A DNA stretch of 64,000 nt from Massilia sp. TS11 (lineage in GTDB: Bacteria > Pseudomonadota > Gammaproteobacteria > Burkholderiales > Burkholderiaceae_D): contig NZ_JAKLTS010000002.1 of the NCBI RefSeq assembly GCF_022012445.1, positions 372,001 through 436,000 on the forward strand, in the 5' to 3' direction. Both the position numbers and the translations under genes were made by a program. The notes beneath the pieces were generated by a model. That model ran no database searches, had not been told where the DNA came from, and worked only from the letters and a program-made list of their open reading frames with translations. Position 1 is the first letter of the stretch. Every line of letters begins with the position of its first letter. Below, in pieces: positions 52,857 to 61,983 of the stretch.

Positions 52857-54971
52857 ATGCTGATCCGCTTCGTCTGCGCTGCTCTGGGCGGCCTGCTGGC
52901 CACGGCCCATGCGGCCGAACCGATCGACCGTCAGGCCCTGGTGGCGCGCCATGCGCCGCAGCTGCATGCGGTTGACACCATGGCGCCGCTCAGTCTGGGC
53001 AATGGGCGCTTTGCCTTTACGGCCGATGTCACGGGCCTGCAAAGCCTGGCCGACCAGTACTGGCAAACCGGCACGCCGACCGAAACCCAGGCGCGCTGGT
53101 CCTGGCATCAGAACGCCAACCCGGCCGGCTACACGCTGGCCGATGCCAACCGCGCCTTTACCGCGCATGGCCGCACGCTCGGCTACCCGACCAATCAGAA
53201 TACGCCGGCCGGCCAGTGGCTGCGTGAGAATCCGCATGCGCAGCCGCTGCCGCGCGTGGCGCTCGTCCATGCCGACGGCAGTGCGCTGGTCGGCGCGGAG
53301 CTGAGCGCCATCGACCAGCGCCTGGATCTGTGGCGCGGCTGGCTGCAAAGTCGCTTTCAGTTGGCCGGGCAGGGCGTACAGGTGGACAGCGCAGTCAGCC
53401 CGCACAGCGACACGCTGGCGCTGCGTCTGTCCTCGCCGCTCCTGGCGCAGGGCGCGCTGGCCGTGCGCATCGCCCTGCCGTTCGGCTATGACTTCAAGGT
53501 GCGGCATAATCCGCCGCTCGATTTCGGCCATGCGGACGAACACAGTACGCGCCTGCTGTCTGCCAGCGCCCAGCGCATCGTGCTGGAGCACCAGCGCGAC
53601 GGCGCGCGCTACCGCATGACGATTGCCAGCGCCGGTCCGCTGCGCCTGCAGCGCCAGAGCGCCCATGTCTTTGACCTGCAGTCCGCCGCCGGCGAGACGC
53701 TGGAACTGAGCCTGACGTTTGCGCAGGAAGATGAAGCAGCGGCGCCGCCGGTGGCGCAGGTGTTTGCCGATAGCGCCCGCCATTGGGAGGCCTTCTGGCG
53801 CAGCGGCGCGGCCGTGGACTTCAGCGGCAGCAGCGATCCGCGCGCCCTCGAGCTGGAACGGCGTGTGGTGCTGTCGCAGTATCTGACGGCGATTCAGCTT
53901 GGCGATACGCTACCGGCCCAGGAAAGCGGCCTGACGACAGCCACCTGGTACGGCAAACACCATACCGAGATGGTGTGGTGGCACACGGCCCATTTCGCCT
54001 TGTGGGGGCGGCCGCAGTTCACGGCGCGCACGCTGTCCTGGTTCCAGCGCACTTTGCCTGCCGCGCGTGCGGTGGCAGCGGAACGCGGTCTGCGCGGCGC
54101 GCGCTGGATGAAGATGACAGGGCCGGAAGGGCGCGAAAGCCCGGGCGGCAATCCGCTGATCGCCTGGAACCAGCCACACCCGATCCATCTGGCCGAGCTG
54201 CTGTATCGCGCCGATCCGACGCCTGCCACGCTGGCACGCTACCGCGAGCTGGTGTTCGAGACGGCCGATGCGATGGCCGCCATGCTGCACTGGGACGCGG
54301 CCGGACAGCGCTATGTTCTGGGCCCGCCGCTGTGGATCGCCCAGGAGATCTACGATCAGGCCAGCAGCATGAACCCCACCTACGAATTGAGCTACTGGGC
54401 ACGTGGTCTGGAGATTGCGCAGCAGTGGCGCGAGCGCCTGGGTATGGCCCGCGACGCGGACTGGGAGCACAAGCGCACGCATTTGTCGGCCCTGCCGCAG
54501 AAGGATGGCAAATACGTGGCGCTCGAAAGCCATCCCGACACCTGGGACAACATCGACAGCCGCCACGATCACCCATCCTTCCTCATGGCCCTGGGCCAGT
54601 TGCCGGGCGACGGCGTGGACAAGGCCGTCATGCGGCGCACGCTCGACGCGGTGCTGGGCCATTGGGACTGGGCTACCAAGATCTGGGGCTGGGATTATCC
54701 GATGATCGCCATGACGGCCGCGCGCCTGGGCGCCACCGAGCAGGCGGTCGACGTGCTGCTGAAGTCCGATGGGCCGAATAATGGCTACACGGCCGCCGGT
54801 CACAATCCGAATAAAGGTCTGCCGGTCTACCTGCCGGGGAATGGCGCTTTGCTGGCGGCAGTGGCCATGATGGCTGGCGGCTGGGATGGCGCTCCGGCGG
54901 TCGATGCGCCCGGCTTTCCGAAAAATGGACGCTGGGTGGTGCGGGCCGAAGGCTTTCAGCGCCTGCCTTGA
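52857..54971 (+). CDS. Exported GH65-like (six-hairpin) glycosidase, substrate unknown
   Basis: A 704-residue exported protein with signal peptide MLIRFVCAALGGLLATAHA. A beta-rich N-terminal half (about 20-300) precedes an (alpha/alpha)6 half. The segment TATWYGKHHTEMVWWHTAHFALWGRP holds a glutamate at 371 where GH65-type enzymes place their general acid (there DTE in the same position). WNQPHPIHLAELLYR and ALESHPDTWDNIDSRHDHPSF follow. I place it near GH65 by architecture only; no phosphorylase-type phosphate site could be confirmed. Its place at the head of a pectin gene set suggests a role in removing neutral sugar side groups. No Shine-Dalgarno sequence precedes the ATG, which lies 8 bases after a terminator T-run. 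Confidence 0.68.
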   Translation: MLIRFVCAALGGLLATAHAAEPIDRQALVARHAPQLHAVDTMAPLSLGNGRFAFTADVTGLQSLADQYWQTGTPTETQARWSWHQNANPAGYTLADANRAFTAHGRTLGYPTNQNTPAGQWLRENPHAQPLPRVALVHADGSALVGAELSAIDQRLDLWRGWLQSRFQLAGQGVQVDSAVSPHSDTLALRLSSPLLAQGALAVRIALPFGYDFKVRHNPPLDFGHADEHSTRLLSASAQRIVLEHQRDGARYRMTIASAGPLRLQRQSAHVFDLQSAAGETLELSLTFAQEDEAAAPPVAQVFADSARHWEAFWRSGAAVDFSGSSDPRALELERRVVLSQYLTAIQLGDTLPAQESGLTTATWYGKHHTEMVWWHTAHFALWGRPQFTARTLSWFQRTLPAARAVAAERGLRGARWMKMTGPEGRESPGGNPLIAWNQPHPIHLAELLYRADPTPATLARYRELVFETADAMAAMLHWDAAGQRYVLGPPLWIAQEIYDQASSMNPTYELSYWARGLEIAQQWRERLGMARDADWEHKRTHLSALPQKDGKYVALESHPDTWDNIDSRHDHPSFLMALGQLPGDGVDKAVMRRTLDAVLGHWDWATKIWGWDYPMIAMTAARLGATEQAVDVLLKSDGPNNGYTAAGHNPNKGLPVYLPGNGALLAAVAMMAGGWDGAPAVDAPGFPKNGRWVVRAEGFQRLP

Positions 54972-54982
54972 AAAGAGATGCA

Positions 54983-57250
54983 ATGAAATCGATCCTCTGT
55001 TTGTTGGCCCTGCTGCTGCACCACGCGGCCTTCGCAACTTGCCCCGGGGGCGCCGACTGGTGCCAGGACTTCGAGTCCGTTTCTGCTGCGGTGGCGGAGC
55101 AGGGGCGACCCGCCAACCGGGTCTTGCGGCTGGATGGGAGTGGCCCGGCGTGGCTGGCGGCCCATGCGGGCGAGGACAAGCCGCATTTTGTCGAGGCGCG
55201 TCTGCGCGCGCACGATGGCGCCGGCCAGGCCTATGTCATGGCGCGCTACGTGGATGCGCGCAACTGGCTCGGCTTCGGTCTCGAGTTCCATCCGGCGCAG
55301 GGGCGCACGGTGGCCGCGCTGGTGCGCATGGAGGACGGAAAGCTCAAGCGCCTGAAGCAGGTCGGCATGGCGCCGCTGCTGCCGGGCGTGTTCTCCACGC
55401 TGCGCCTGGATGTCGAGGGCAGGACCCTGACGCTCTACCTGAACGGCGCGCGTCTGATCGGCGGCGACGAAGACCTGCCGGCGGCGGGGTCCGTTGGTCT
55501 TTTCGCCGAGGGTGGCGCCTTCGAGTTTGACGATCTGCGCACCGGTCCGCTCTCGGTGCCGCCGGCCAGTATCGGCCTGGCCCAGCACTCGCGCGAGCTG
55601 CATCTGCAGGCCGGCGACGGTGTGCAGGCCTACCCGGTGCGCACGTTGACGCGGCGCGAGGTCGCCATGCGCGCCTTTGTCGCCGGCAGCAGCCAGCCGG
55701 ATACAGTCGGCGTCCGTGTGGATGGCGACCGCCTGCTGGTGACGCCGCTACGCGCCGGTGAAGCCGTGGTCAGCGTGATGGCGGCCGACGACAATAACCT
55801 GGCTGCCCAGGTGCTGGTCAAGGTGGACGCCCCGTTTGAAGCGGGCGGGCCGCTGGCGCTACAGGGCAGGGCGGCGCCGCTGGCGGAAGTGGTGCCAGTC
55901 GATACGCGCCTGCGGCTGGAATTCGACATGCCGCCGCAGCTTGGCAAGGGCAGCCTGCGCATCGTGCGCGCCGCCGACGGCCGCGTGGCCGATGTGCTGC
56001 ATGCCGCTGGCGAGGTCAATGTGCTCGGCGCCAGCGCCGATGGCGTGCGCCGCGTGGTGCGCTACCAGGCGATTCGTGTGAACGGCAACAGCGCCATCAT
56101 CCAGCTGCATGATGCCCGGCTCGAATACGATACCGAGTATCTGGTGCTGGTCGATGCGCAGCTGTTCCCGGGTGCGCGCCTGGGTGGGCAGGCATTTAGC
56201 GGCATTGGCGCCAACAGCGGTTGGCGCTTTCGTACCGGCGCACGGCCCGCAGCAGGCCCGCAGCTGCGCGTGGCCGCAACCGGCGCGGCTGACTTCCGAA
56301 CGGTGCAAGGCGCTTTCGATTATGTGATGCGCTACGCCGAACGCACGCTGCCGGTGACGATCTCCGTGGCCGACGGCGAGTACGACGAACTGCTTTACCT
56401 GCGCGGCAAAGACAATGTGACGCTGCGTGGCGACAGCCGCGCTGGCACCCGCATCGCTGCGGAGAACAACGACGGCGCCAACCCCGGTGTCGGCTTTGGC
56501 CAGGCCGCGCTGGCGCCGGGTGCCAGCGGTGGGCGTTCGGTGCTGCTGATTGAAGACGCCGACATGGTGCGCCTCGACCGCCTGAGTCTCGTGAACACGA
56601 GCTGGATCAGCAAGACAGTGGGCAGCCAGGCCGAGGCTCTGAATTTTTCGGGCGAGGGCAGGCTGATGGCGACCGATGCCAATTTCGTCAGCGAGCAGGA
56701 CACGATTTTCGTGCGCGGCTACAGCTGGTTCTATCGCAGCCTGATCGCGGGGAATGTCGATTTCATCTGGGGGAATAACCACGCCGCCCTGTTCGAGGAA
56801 TCGGAGATCCGCTCGCTCGGCATCAGTGCGCCGGGGCGTGGCGGTGGCTACCTGGTGCAGGCGCGTACCCTGCATCGCGAGGACCCCGGCTTCGTCTTTC
56901 TGCGCAGCCGCCTCACGCACGGCCCCGGCCCCGCAGGTAATGACATCGCGCCCGGCACCACCTGGCTGGCCCGGCCCGGACCCTCGAGCAGCTGGGACAA
57001 GGTCAGCTTCATTGACTGCCGCATGGACGTCCACATCGCGCCGGCTGGCTGGTTCGGCCAGCCGCGCGAGGGCGAAGGCTGGACCGAATCCGGCAGCATG
57101 GATCTGGAGGGGCATCCGCTCGACCTGTCGCAGCGCCGCGCCGGGCGCGTGCTGACCACCACCGAAGCCGACGCGTTGCGCCCGCGTGCGCGCGTGTTCA
57201 CCCGCTTTAACCAAGGCCAGGGCTGGCAGCCGCAAGCCACTGACCACTGA
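54983..57250 (+). CDS. Exported pectin methylesterase (CE8) with N-terminal LamG-like module
   Basis: A 755-residue exported protein with signal peptide MKSILCLLALLLHHAAFA. The first part (about 20-200) is a laminin-G-like jelly roll (VMARYVDARNWLGFGLEFHPAQG), then Ig/Big-like segments (about 200-420). A right-handed beta-helix of the CE8 family runs to about 740: ADFRTVQGAFDYV, SEQDTIFVRGYSWFYRS with the acid aspartate, and GNVDFIWGNNHALFE-type sequence (here GNVDFIWGNNHAALFEE) with the nucleophile aspartate. It removes methyl esters from homogalacturonan, opening it for polygalacturonase and pectate lyase. Most CE8 enzymes are about 350 residues, so the extra modules are notable. The ATG at 54983 follows AAGAGA. 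Confidence 0.87.
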   Translation: MKSILCLLALLLHHAAFATCPGGADWCQDFESVSAAVAEQGRPANRVLRLDGSGPAWLAAHAGEDKPHFVEARLRAHDGAGQAYVMARYVDARNWLGFGLEFHPAQGRTVAALVRMEDGKLKRLKQVGMAPLLPGVFSTLRLDVEGRTLTLYLNGARLIGGDEDLPAAGSVGLFAEGGAFEFDDLRTGPLSVPPASIGLAQHSRELHLQAGDGVQAYPVRTLTRREVAMRAFVAGSSQPDTVGVRVDGDRLLVTPLRAGEAVVSVMAADDNNLAAQVLVKVDAPFEAGGPLALQGRAAPLAEVVPVDTRLRLEFDMPPQLGKGSLRIVRAADGRVADVLHAAGEVNVLGASADGVRRVVRYQAIRVNGNSAIIQLHDARLEYDTEYLVLVDAQLFPGARLGGQAFSGIGANSGWRFRTGARPAAGPQLRVAATGAADFRTVQGAFDYVMRYAERTLPVTISVADGEYDELLYLRGKDNVTLRGDSRAGTRIAAENNDGANPGVGFGQAALAPGASGGRSVLLIEDADMVRLDRLSLVNTSWISKTVGSQAEALNFSGEGRLMATDANFVSEQDTIFVRGYSWFYRSLIAGNVDFIWGNNHAALFEESEIRSLGISAPGRGGGYLVQARTLHREDPGFVFLRSRLTHGPGPAGNDIAPGTTWLARPGPSSSWDKVSFIDCRMDVHIAPAGWFGQPREGEGWTESGSMDLEGHPLDLSQRRAGRVLTTTEADALRPRARVFTRFNQGQGWQPQATDH

Positions 57251-57264
57251 ACCACGGAAGACCC

Positions 57265-59073
57265 ATGTCGACATCCTCCTCGCCTTCTTTGCTGCGCCGC
57301 CGTCTGCTTCAGAGCGCGGGTGCGCTCGCCACCATCGGCTGGCCCGCCCTCGGCCGCGCCGCCGCCGATCCCTGGGTCCATGCCCAGAGCATCATCGACC
57401 AATTCGCCAAGCCCTTGGCTTTCCCGCCGCGTGATTTTGTGATCACCGATTTCGGCGCGCGCCCGTGTACGCTGGTGAAGGTGATGGGTGATGTCGAAAT
57501 CAAGTATAAGGGCGAGATCGACACGCCGGCGCCGGGCAGTGCGGACGCCTGCCCCGCCATCCGTGCCGCGATCGAGGCGGCCAGTAAGGCTGGTGGCGGG
57601 CGCGTGCTGATCCCCAAGGGGAACTGGTACTGCAAGGGACCGATCGTGCTGCGCTCGCACGTGCATGTGCATCTGGCCGCCGGGGCCGAGATCTTCTTCA
57701 GCGCGAATCCGCGCGACTTCGCCCGCGACGGCGAGTTTGACTGCGGCCCGAATGGCAAGCTGGTGCTGTCGCGCTGGCAGGGGAACGACTGCCTGAATTT
57801 TTCGTCGATGGTGTATGCGCGCGGGCAGAAGCATATCGCCCTGACCGGCGAAGACTGGACCAGTGTGCTGAACGGCCAGGCCGGCGTGCCGTTCGAAGAC
57901 GGCAGCGCGCCGGGCTGGTGGAGCATGAATCCGAAAGGCGCGCTGCCGGGTGCGCTGCATCAGGGTGTGCCCAATCCGGCCAATGCGGCCACGATCAGCG
58001 CCGTGGCGCCGGGGCTGGACGCGGCCACGGTGGCGCGCATCCAGGGCGAGGGCGCCAGGTGGCGCAGCGATGAGCGCTACCTGCCCGCACTGTCCGAGGC
58101 GGGTGTACCGGTGGCGCAGCGCGTGTTCGGCCTGGGCCATTATCTGCGCCCCTCGCTGATCGAGTTTGTCGATTGCGAGGACGTGCTCCTGCAGGGCTAT
58201 CTGGCCAAGGCTTCGCCATTCTGGATACACCATCCGGTGCAGTCGCGCCGCGTGCACCTGTCGCGCGTGCGCATGGACAGCATCGGCCCCAATTCGGACG
58301 GCTTCGATCCGGAGTCCTGCGATACGCTGCTGGTTGACGGCTGCCTGTTTAACACCGGCGATGACTGCATCGCCATCAAGTCCGGTAAAAACCGCGATAC
58401 CCAGTATGGCCCGACGCGCAATATGGTCATCCAGAACTGCGTGATGAATAGTGGCCACGGCGGTGTCACCCTCGGTAGCGAAATGGCGGCGGGGATCGAG
58501 CATGTCTACGCGCAGAACATCGAATTCCGCAACGCCTTCTGGGCCAGCAATCCGCTCTGGACCGCGATCCGCCTGAAGACGAATATGAACCGCGGCGGCT
58601 ATCTGCGCCACTTCTATGCGCGCCAGCTTACCCTGCCCAATGGCGTGGATACGCGCGCCCACCCCTACAAACCGGGGGCGAATTCCTCGGTCACGGGCAA
58701 ACCGGGTTCGATCGGCGGCGGCGCTGTGATCACCTTCGACTGCGACTACGCGCAGACCGACGACAGCGTGCGCACGCGGGTGCCGGCGGTGTCCGACGTC
58801 CATATCGCCCAGGTGAAGGTGGCGAATGTGAAGACGCCCGACGGCGAGTTCTCCTGCTATCAGGCGATTGCGATCATGGGGCCGGTGGCCAGCAGCTTCA
58901 ATGGGCCGGCCGGCACCGCGGTGCCGCCGGTGACGAACGTGAGCATCAGCGATTCCGACTTCGGCCAGCCGCGCAATGCGGCCGAACCGGTCTATCTGCA
59001 CAACGTCAAAGGGCTGGTGCTGCGTAATGTGCGCATCGGCGGCAAAGTCGTCAACGCCGAGCTGCAAGGCTAA
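57265..59073 (+). CDS. Exported polygalacturonase, GH28
   Basis: A 602-residue GH28 beta-helix enzyme that hydrolyses alpha-1,4 galacturonan. Active-site motifs are GPNSDGFDPESC (Asp about 347), NTGDDCIAIKSG (two Asp about 367), SGHGGVTLGSEM (His about 398) and AIRLKTN (substrate-binding Arg-Lys about 434-436). It is about 150 residues longer than minimal GH28 enzymes, with an insertion around 195-290. The N-terminus SLLRRRLLQSAGALATIGWPALGRAAA carries RRRLLQ before a mildly hydrophobic stretch, resembling a Tat signal, unlike its Sec-exported neighbours. It follows the methylesterase by 14 bases and precedes the DUF5060 protein by 9 bases. Confidence 0.92.
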   Translation: MSTSSSPSLLRRRLLQSAGALATIGWPALGRAAADPWVHAQSIIDQFAKPLAFPPRDFVITDFGARPCTLVKVMGDVEIKYKGEIDTPAPGSADACPAIRAAIEAASKAGGGRVLIPKGNWYCKGPIVLRSHVHVHLAAGAEIFFSANPRDFARDGEFDCGPNGKLVLSRWQGNDCLNFSSMVYARGQKHIALTGEDWTSVLNGQAGVPFEDGSAPGWWSMNPKGALPGALHQGVPNPANAATISAVAPGLDAATVARIQGEGARWRSDERYLPALSEAGVPVAQRVFGLGHYLRPSLIEFVDCEDVLLQGYLAKASPFWIHHPVQSRRVHLSRVRMDSIGPNSDGFDPESCDTLLVDGCLFNTGDDCIAIKSGKNRDTQYGPTRNMVIQNCVMNSGHGGVTLGSEMAAGIEHVYAQNIEFRNAFWASNPLWTAIRLKTNMNRGGYLRHFYARQLTLPNGVDTRAHPYKPGANSSVTGKPGSIGGGAVITFDCDYAQTDDSVRTRVPAVSDVHIAQVKVANVKTPDGEFSCYQAIAIMGPVASSFNGPAGTAVPPVTNVSISDSDFGQPRNAAEPVYLHNVKGLVLRNVRIGGKVVNAELQG

Positions 59074-59082
59074 GGAGGCCGT

Positions 59083-60645
59083 ATGCGCCGCACGCTGCTG
59101 GTTCTGCTGTCGTCGCTGCTGTTGCTGGGCGCCGCGCCCCTGGCGCTGGCCCAGACCGAGGTCGAACGCTGGGGGACGGCCGAATTCACGCTCGCCGGTC
59201 CCGCTGCGGGCAGCCCCTTCATGGAGGTGCAGCTGCGGGCCGTTTTCCGCCAGGGCGCGCGCAGTCTGCAGGTGGAGGGCTTCTACGACGGCGACGGCCA
59301 GTACAAGCTGCGCTTCATGCCCGATACCGAGGGCGTATGGGAGTACGAGACCGAGAGTAATCGGCCCGAGCTCCATGGCCGGCGCGGCAGCCTGCGCGTG
59401 CGTGCCGCCAGCGCGGGCAACCATGGGCCGGTCGGCGTGCGCAATACCTACCACTTCGCCTATGCGGACGGCACGCCCTTCTGGCAGGTGGGTACCACCA
59501 GCTATGCCTGGACCCACCAGAGCGCGGCGCTGGAGGCGCAGACCCTGCAGACGCTCGCGCAATCGCCCTTCAACAAGCTGCGCATGGCGGTCTTCCCGAA
59601 CCGCGACGACAAGGGCGGGCCGCCGCGCTTTCCCTTCGCCGGGCAGCCGCCCAAAGCCTGGGATCTGACGCGCTTTAATCCCGACTTCTTCCGCCACCTG
59701 GAACAGCGCGTGGCCGACCTGCGCGCGCTCGGCATCGAGGCCGATCTGATTCTGTTCCACCCTTACGACAAGGGCGAGTGGGGTTTCGACCGCCTGCCGC
59801 CCGAGGTCAACGAACGCTATCTGCGTTACGTGGTGGCGCGCCTGGCCGCCTACCGCAATGTGTGGTGGTCGATGGCGAACGAATTCGACTTCATGAAAGA
59901 GAAGACGATGCCGGAGTGGGACCGCTACTTCCAGATCGTGCAGGCCAGTGACCCTTACCAGCATCTGCGGTCGATCCACAATGGCCTGGCCTTCTACAAT
60001 CACACCAAGCCCTGGGTCACGCATGTGAGTGTGCAAAGCGGCGCGATCGCCGCCGACTTCGAGCGCGCCGTGCTGCTGCGCGACGTGTACAACAAGCCGG
60101 TGGTGTATGACGAAGTCAAATACGAGGGCAACTTCACGCGCCGCTGGGGTCAGCTCAAGCCCGAGGAGATGGTGCTCCGCTTCTGGGAGGGCGCCATCGC
60201 CGGCACCTATGTCGGCCACAGCGAAACCTATCAGGACCCGGACGGTCTGGTGTGGCTGGCCAAGGGGGGCACGCTGCGCGGCGCCAGCCCGCCGCGCCTG
60301 GCCTTCTTCCGCCAGATTCTGAGCCAAAGCCCGGCGGAAGGGCTGGAGCCGATCGACAAATGGCAGGAGCATCCGTTCGCCGGAAAGCACGGCGAGTACT
60401 ACCTTGGCTACTTCGGCACCCAGACACCCACGCGATGGCCGTTCGTGCTGTTCCGCGCCGGGCTGAAGGAGGGCATGCGCTTCCGCGCCGAGGTGATCGA
60501 CACCTGGAATATGCGTATCACGCCGGTCGACGGCGTGTTCGAGCTCACCCGCCGCGACGACTATACCTTCGCCGACAAGGACGGTCGCGCCATCGCCTTG
60601 CCCGGCCGTCCCTACATGGCCATTCGTATTCAAAGGATTCCCTGA
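59083..60645 (+). CDS. Exported DUF5060/DUF5605-type (beta/alpha)8 glycosidase
   Basis: A 520-residue exported protein with signal peptide MRRTLLVLLSSLLLLGAAPLALA. An N-terminal beta-sandwich of DUF5060 type (VERWGTAEFTLAGP, QVEGFYDGDGQYKLRFMPDTEGVWEYET) is followed by a (beta/alpha)8 domain with YHFAYADGTPFWQVGTTSYAWTHQ and FNKLRMAVFPNRDD, then a DUF5605-like beta domain. Glu267 in WSMANEFDFM and Glu344 in VYDEVKYEG are the likely acid/base and nucleophile pair of clan GH-A. Relatives near GH140 include apiosidases acting on pectin side chains. The actual substrate is unknown; the pectin context suggests a side-chain glycosidase. Confidence 0.75.
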   Translation: MRRTLLVLLSSLLLLGAAPLALAQTEVERWGTAEFTLAGPAAGSPFMEVQLRAVFRQGARSLQVEGFYDGDGQYKLRFMPDTEGVWEYETESNRPELHGRRGSLRVRAASAGNHGPVGVRNTYHFAYADGTPFWQVGTTSYAWTHQSAALEAQTLQTLAQSPFNKLRMAVFPNRDDKGGPPRFPFAGQPPKAWDLTRFNPDFFRHLEQRVADLRALGIEADLILFHPYDKGEWGFDRLPPEVNERYLRYVVARLAAYRNVWWSMANEFDFMKEKTMPEWDRYFQIVQASDPYQHLRSIHNGLAFYNHTKPWVTHVSVQSGAIAADFERAVLLRDVYNKPVVYDEVKYEGNFTRRWGQLKPEEMVLRFWEGAIAGTYVGHSETYQDPDGLVWLAKGGTLRGASPPRLAFFRQILSQSPAEGLEPIDKWQEHPFAGKHGEYYLGYFGTQTPTRWPFVLFRAGLKEGMRFRAEVIDTWNMRITPVDGVFELTRRDDYTFADKDGRAIALPGRPYMAIRIQRIP

Positions 60646-60646
60646 T

Positions 60647-61921
60647 ATGCGCCGTCTTCTGATCGCCGCCCTGTTGGCTGCCAGCCTCGATGCCGGCGCC
60701 GCCGTCATTGGGTACATGACGCCGCCCGAGCCTTTGACGGCAGCCCGCATCGCGCAGCTGCCCGCAGCCGAGCAGCAAGCGTGGCAGGTCTATCTGGCCC
60801 GCTCGCAGGCACGCATGGCTGCGGACAAGGCGGCGCTGGCTGCGGAGCGCGGCGCTGCGGAAGCTGTGCCGCCGCCGCCGGCGGGCCGCCCCGGCGAGGC
60901 CAGCATGCCGCTGCGCCGCCCCGCCAACTGGTATGCGTCGGCCGCGGCGCGCCACATCGCCGATAACATCGTCAGCTTCCAGACGCCGTCCGGCGGCTGG
61001 GGCAAGAATGTCGACCGCAGCGGCCCGCTGCGCCTGCCCGGCCAGCCCTATGTGTCGGCCGACAGCCTGCCGGCCGGTGTGGCTGGCCCCAAGCCCGAGG
61101 CCTGGTCCTTCGTCGGCACCATCGATAACGACGCCACGCTGACCGAGCTGCGCTTCCTGGCGCGCGTGCAGGCACAGGCGCCGGGCGCGGACGGCAATGC
61201 CTATCGCGCCAGCTTCGAGAAGGGCATGCGCTATCTGTTCGAGGCCCAGTATCCGAATGGCGGCTTCCCTCAGGTCTATCCGCTGCAGGGCGGCTACCAC
61301 GATGCTATCACCTTCAATGACAATGCCATCGGCGGCGTGCTCGAACTGCTGTTGCTGGTGGCGCAGCGCAGCGGCGATTACGCCTTTGTGCCGCCGGCGC
61401 TGGCCGAGCAGGCGCGCAGCGCGGCCGAACGCACCCTGGCCATGGTGGTGGCGACCCAGATCCGGGTGGGCGGTGTGGCCACCGGCTGGTGCCAGCAGCA
61501 CGACGCCCTGAGCCTGGCTCCGGTCGGCGCGCGTAACTTCGAGCCGCCCGCCATCGCCAGTCTGGAAAGCGCGGAACTGCTGTCCACGCTGATGCAGCTG
61601 CACGCGCCGTCGCCCGCCGTTGTCGCGGCCGTGCATGCGGGCGTGGCCTGGCTGCGCCAGGCAGCGCTGCGTGACATTGCCTGGGGCGCGGTGTCGGCGG
61701 AAGAGGGGCGCCAGATGCGCGCGGCCCCGGGCGCCGGCCCCTTGTGGGCGCGCCTGTATGCGATCGGCGATCTGCGCCCCGTGTTCGGCGACCGTGACCG
61801 CAGCATCCACGATCAGGTCAACGAGATCAGCCGCGAGCGCCGCAATGGCTACGGCTGGTATGGCACGGGCCCGGCGCGCACGCTGGAAGCCTATGCGCTG
61901 TGGGCGCCGCTGCATCCCTGA
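60647..61921 (+). CDS. Exported pectate lyase, PL10
   Basis: A 424-residue exported lyase with signal peptide MRRLLIAALLAASLDAGAA. It shows the full PL10 motif series: SFQTPSGGWGKNVD, TIDNDATLTELRFLARV, QYPNGGFPQVYPLQGGYHDAITFNDNA, WCQQHD, ARNFEPPAIAS and WARLYAIGDLRPVFGDRDRSIHDQVNEIS, the last carrying the catalytic arginine region. It cleaves de-esterified polygalacturonate by calcium-dependent beta-elimination. It starts one base after the previous stop, so it is coupled. With the methylesterase and GH28 it completes a homogalacturonan-degrading set, but the genes for uronate catabolism are outside the window. Confidence 0.92.
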   Translation: MRRLLIAALLAASLDAGAAVIGYMTPPEPLTAARIAQLPAAEQQAWQVYLARSQARMAADKAALAAERGAAEAVPPPPAGRPGEASMPLRRPANWYASAAARHIADNIVSFQTPSGGWGKNVDRSGPLRLPGQPYVSADSLPAGVAGPKPEAWSFVGTIDNDATLTELRFLARVQAQAPGADGNAYRASFEKGMRYLFEAQYPNGGFPQVYPLQGGYHDAITFNDNAIGGVLELLLLVAQRSGDYAFVPPALAEQARSAAERTLAMVVATQIRVGGVATGWCQQHDALSLAPVGARNFEPPAIASLESAELLSTLMQLHAPSPAVVAAVHAGVAWLRQAALRDIAWGAVSAEEGRQMRAAPGAGPLWARLYAIGDLRPVFGDRDRSIHDQVNEISRERRNGYGWYGTGPARTLEAYALWAPLHP

Positions 61922-61983
61922 TTTTGGTGTAAATCCTACAATCGGTTATCCTTACGCTCTTCCGATCAGCCGAACCTTCAGCG

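Noticed and set aside
49617..53783. A very long open frame (1388 codons) on the minus strand across the amylase end, the TonB receptor and the GH65-like gene; similar long frames oppose most large genes, e.g. 16128-19295 (minus) and 4838-7885 (plus).
   Set aside because: They are antisense to genes with clear motifs, have no recognisable domains or ribosome-binding sites, and arise because stop codons are rare in GC-rich DNA with strong third-position bias.
61929..61941. TGTA-N5-TACA upstream of glk-hexR as a possible HexR autoregulatory site.
   Set aside because: The spacing is two bases shorter than the TGTA-N7-TACA geometry and the inner bases do not match, so it is not counted as a HexR site.
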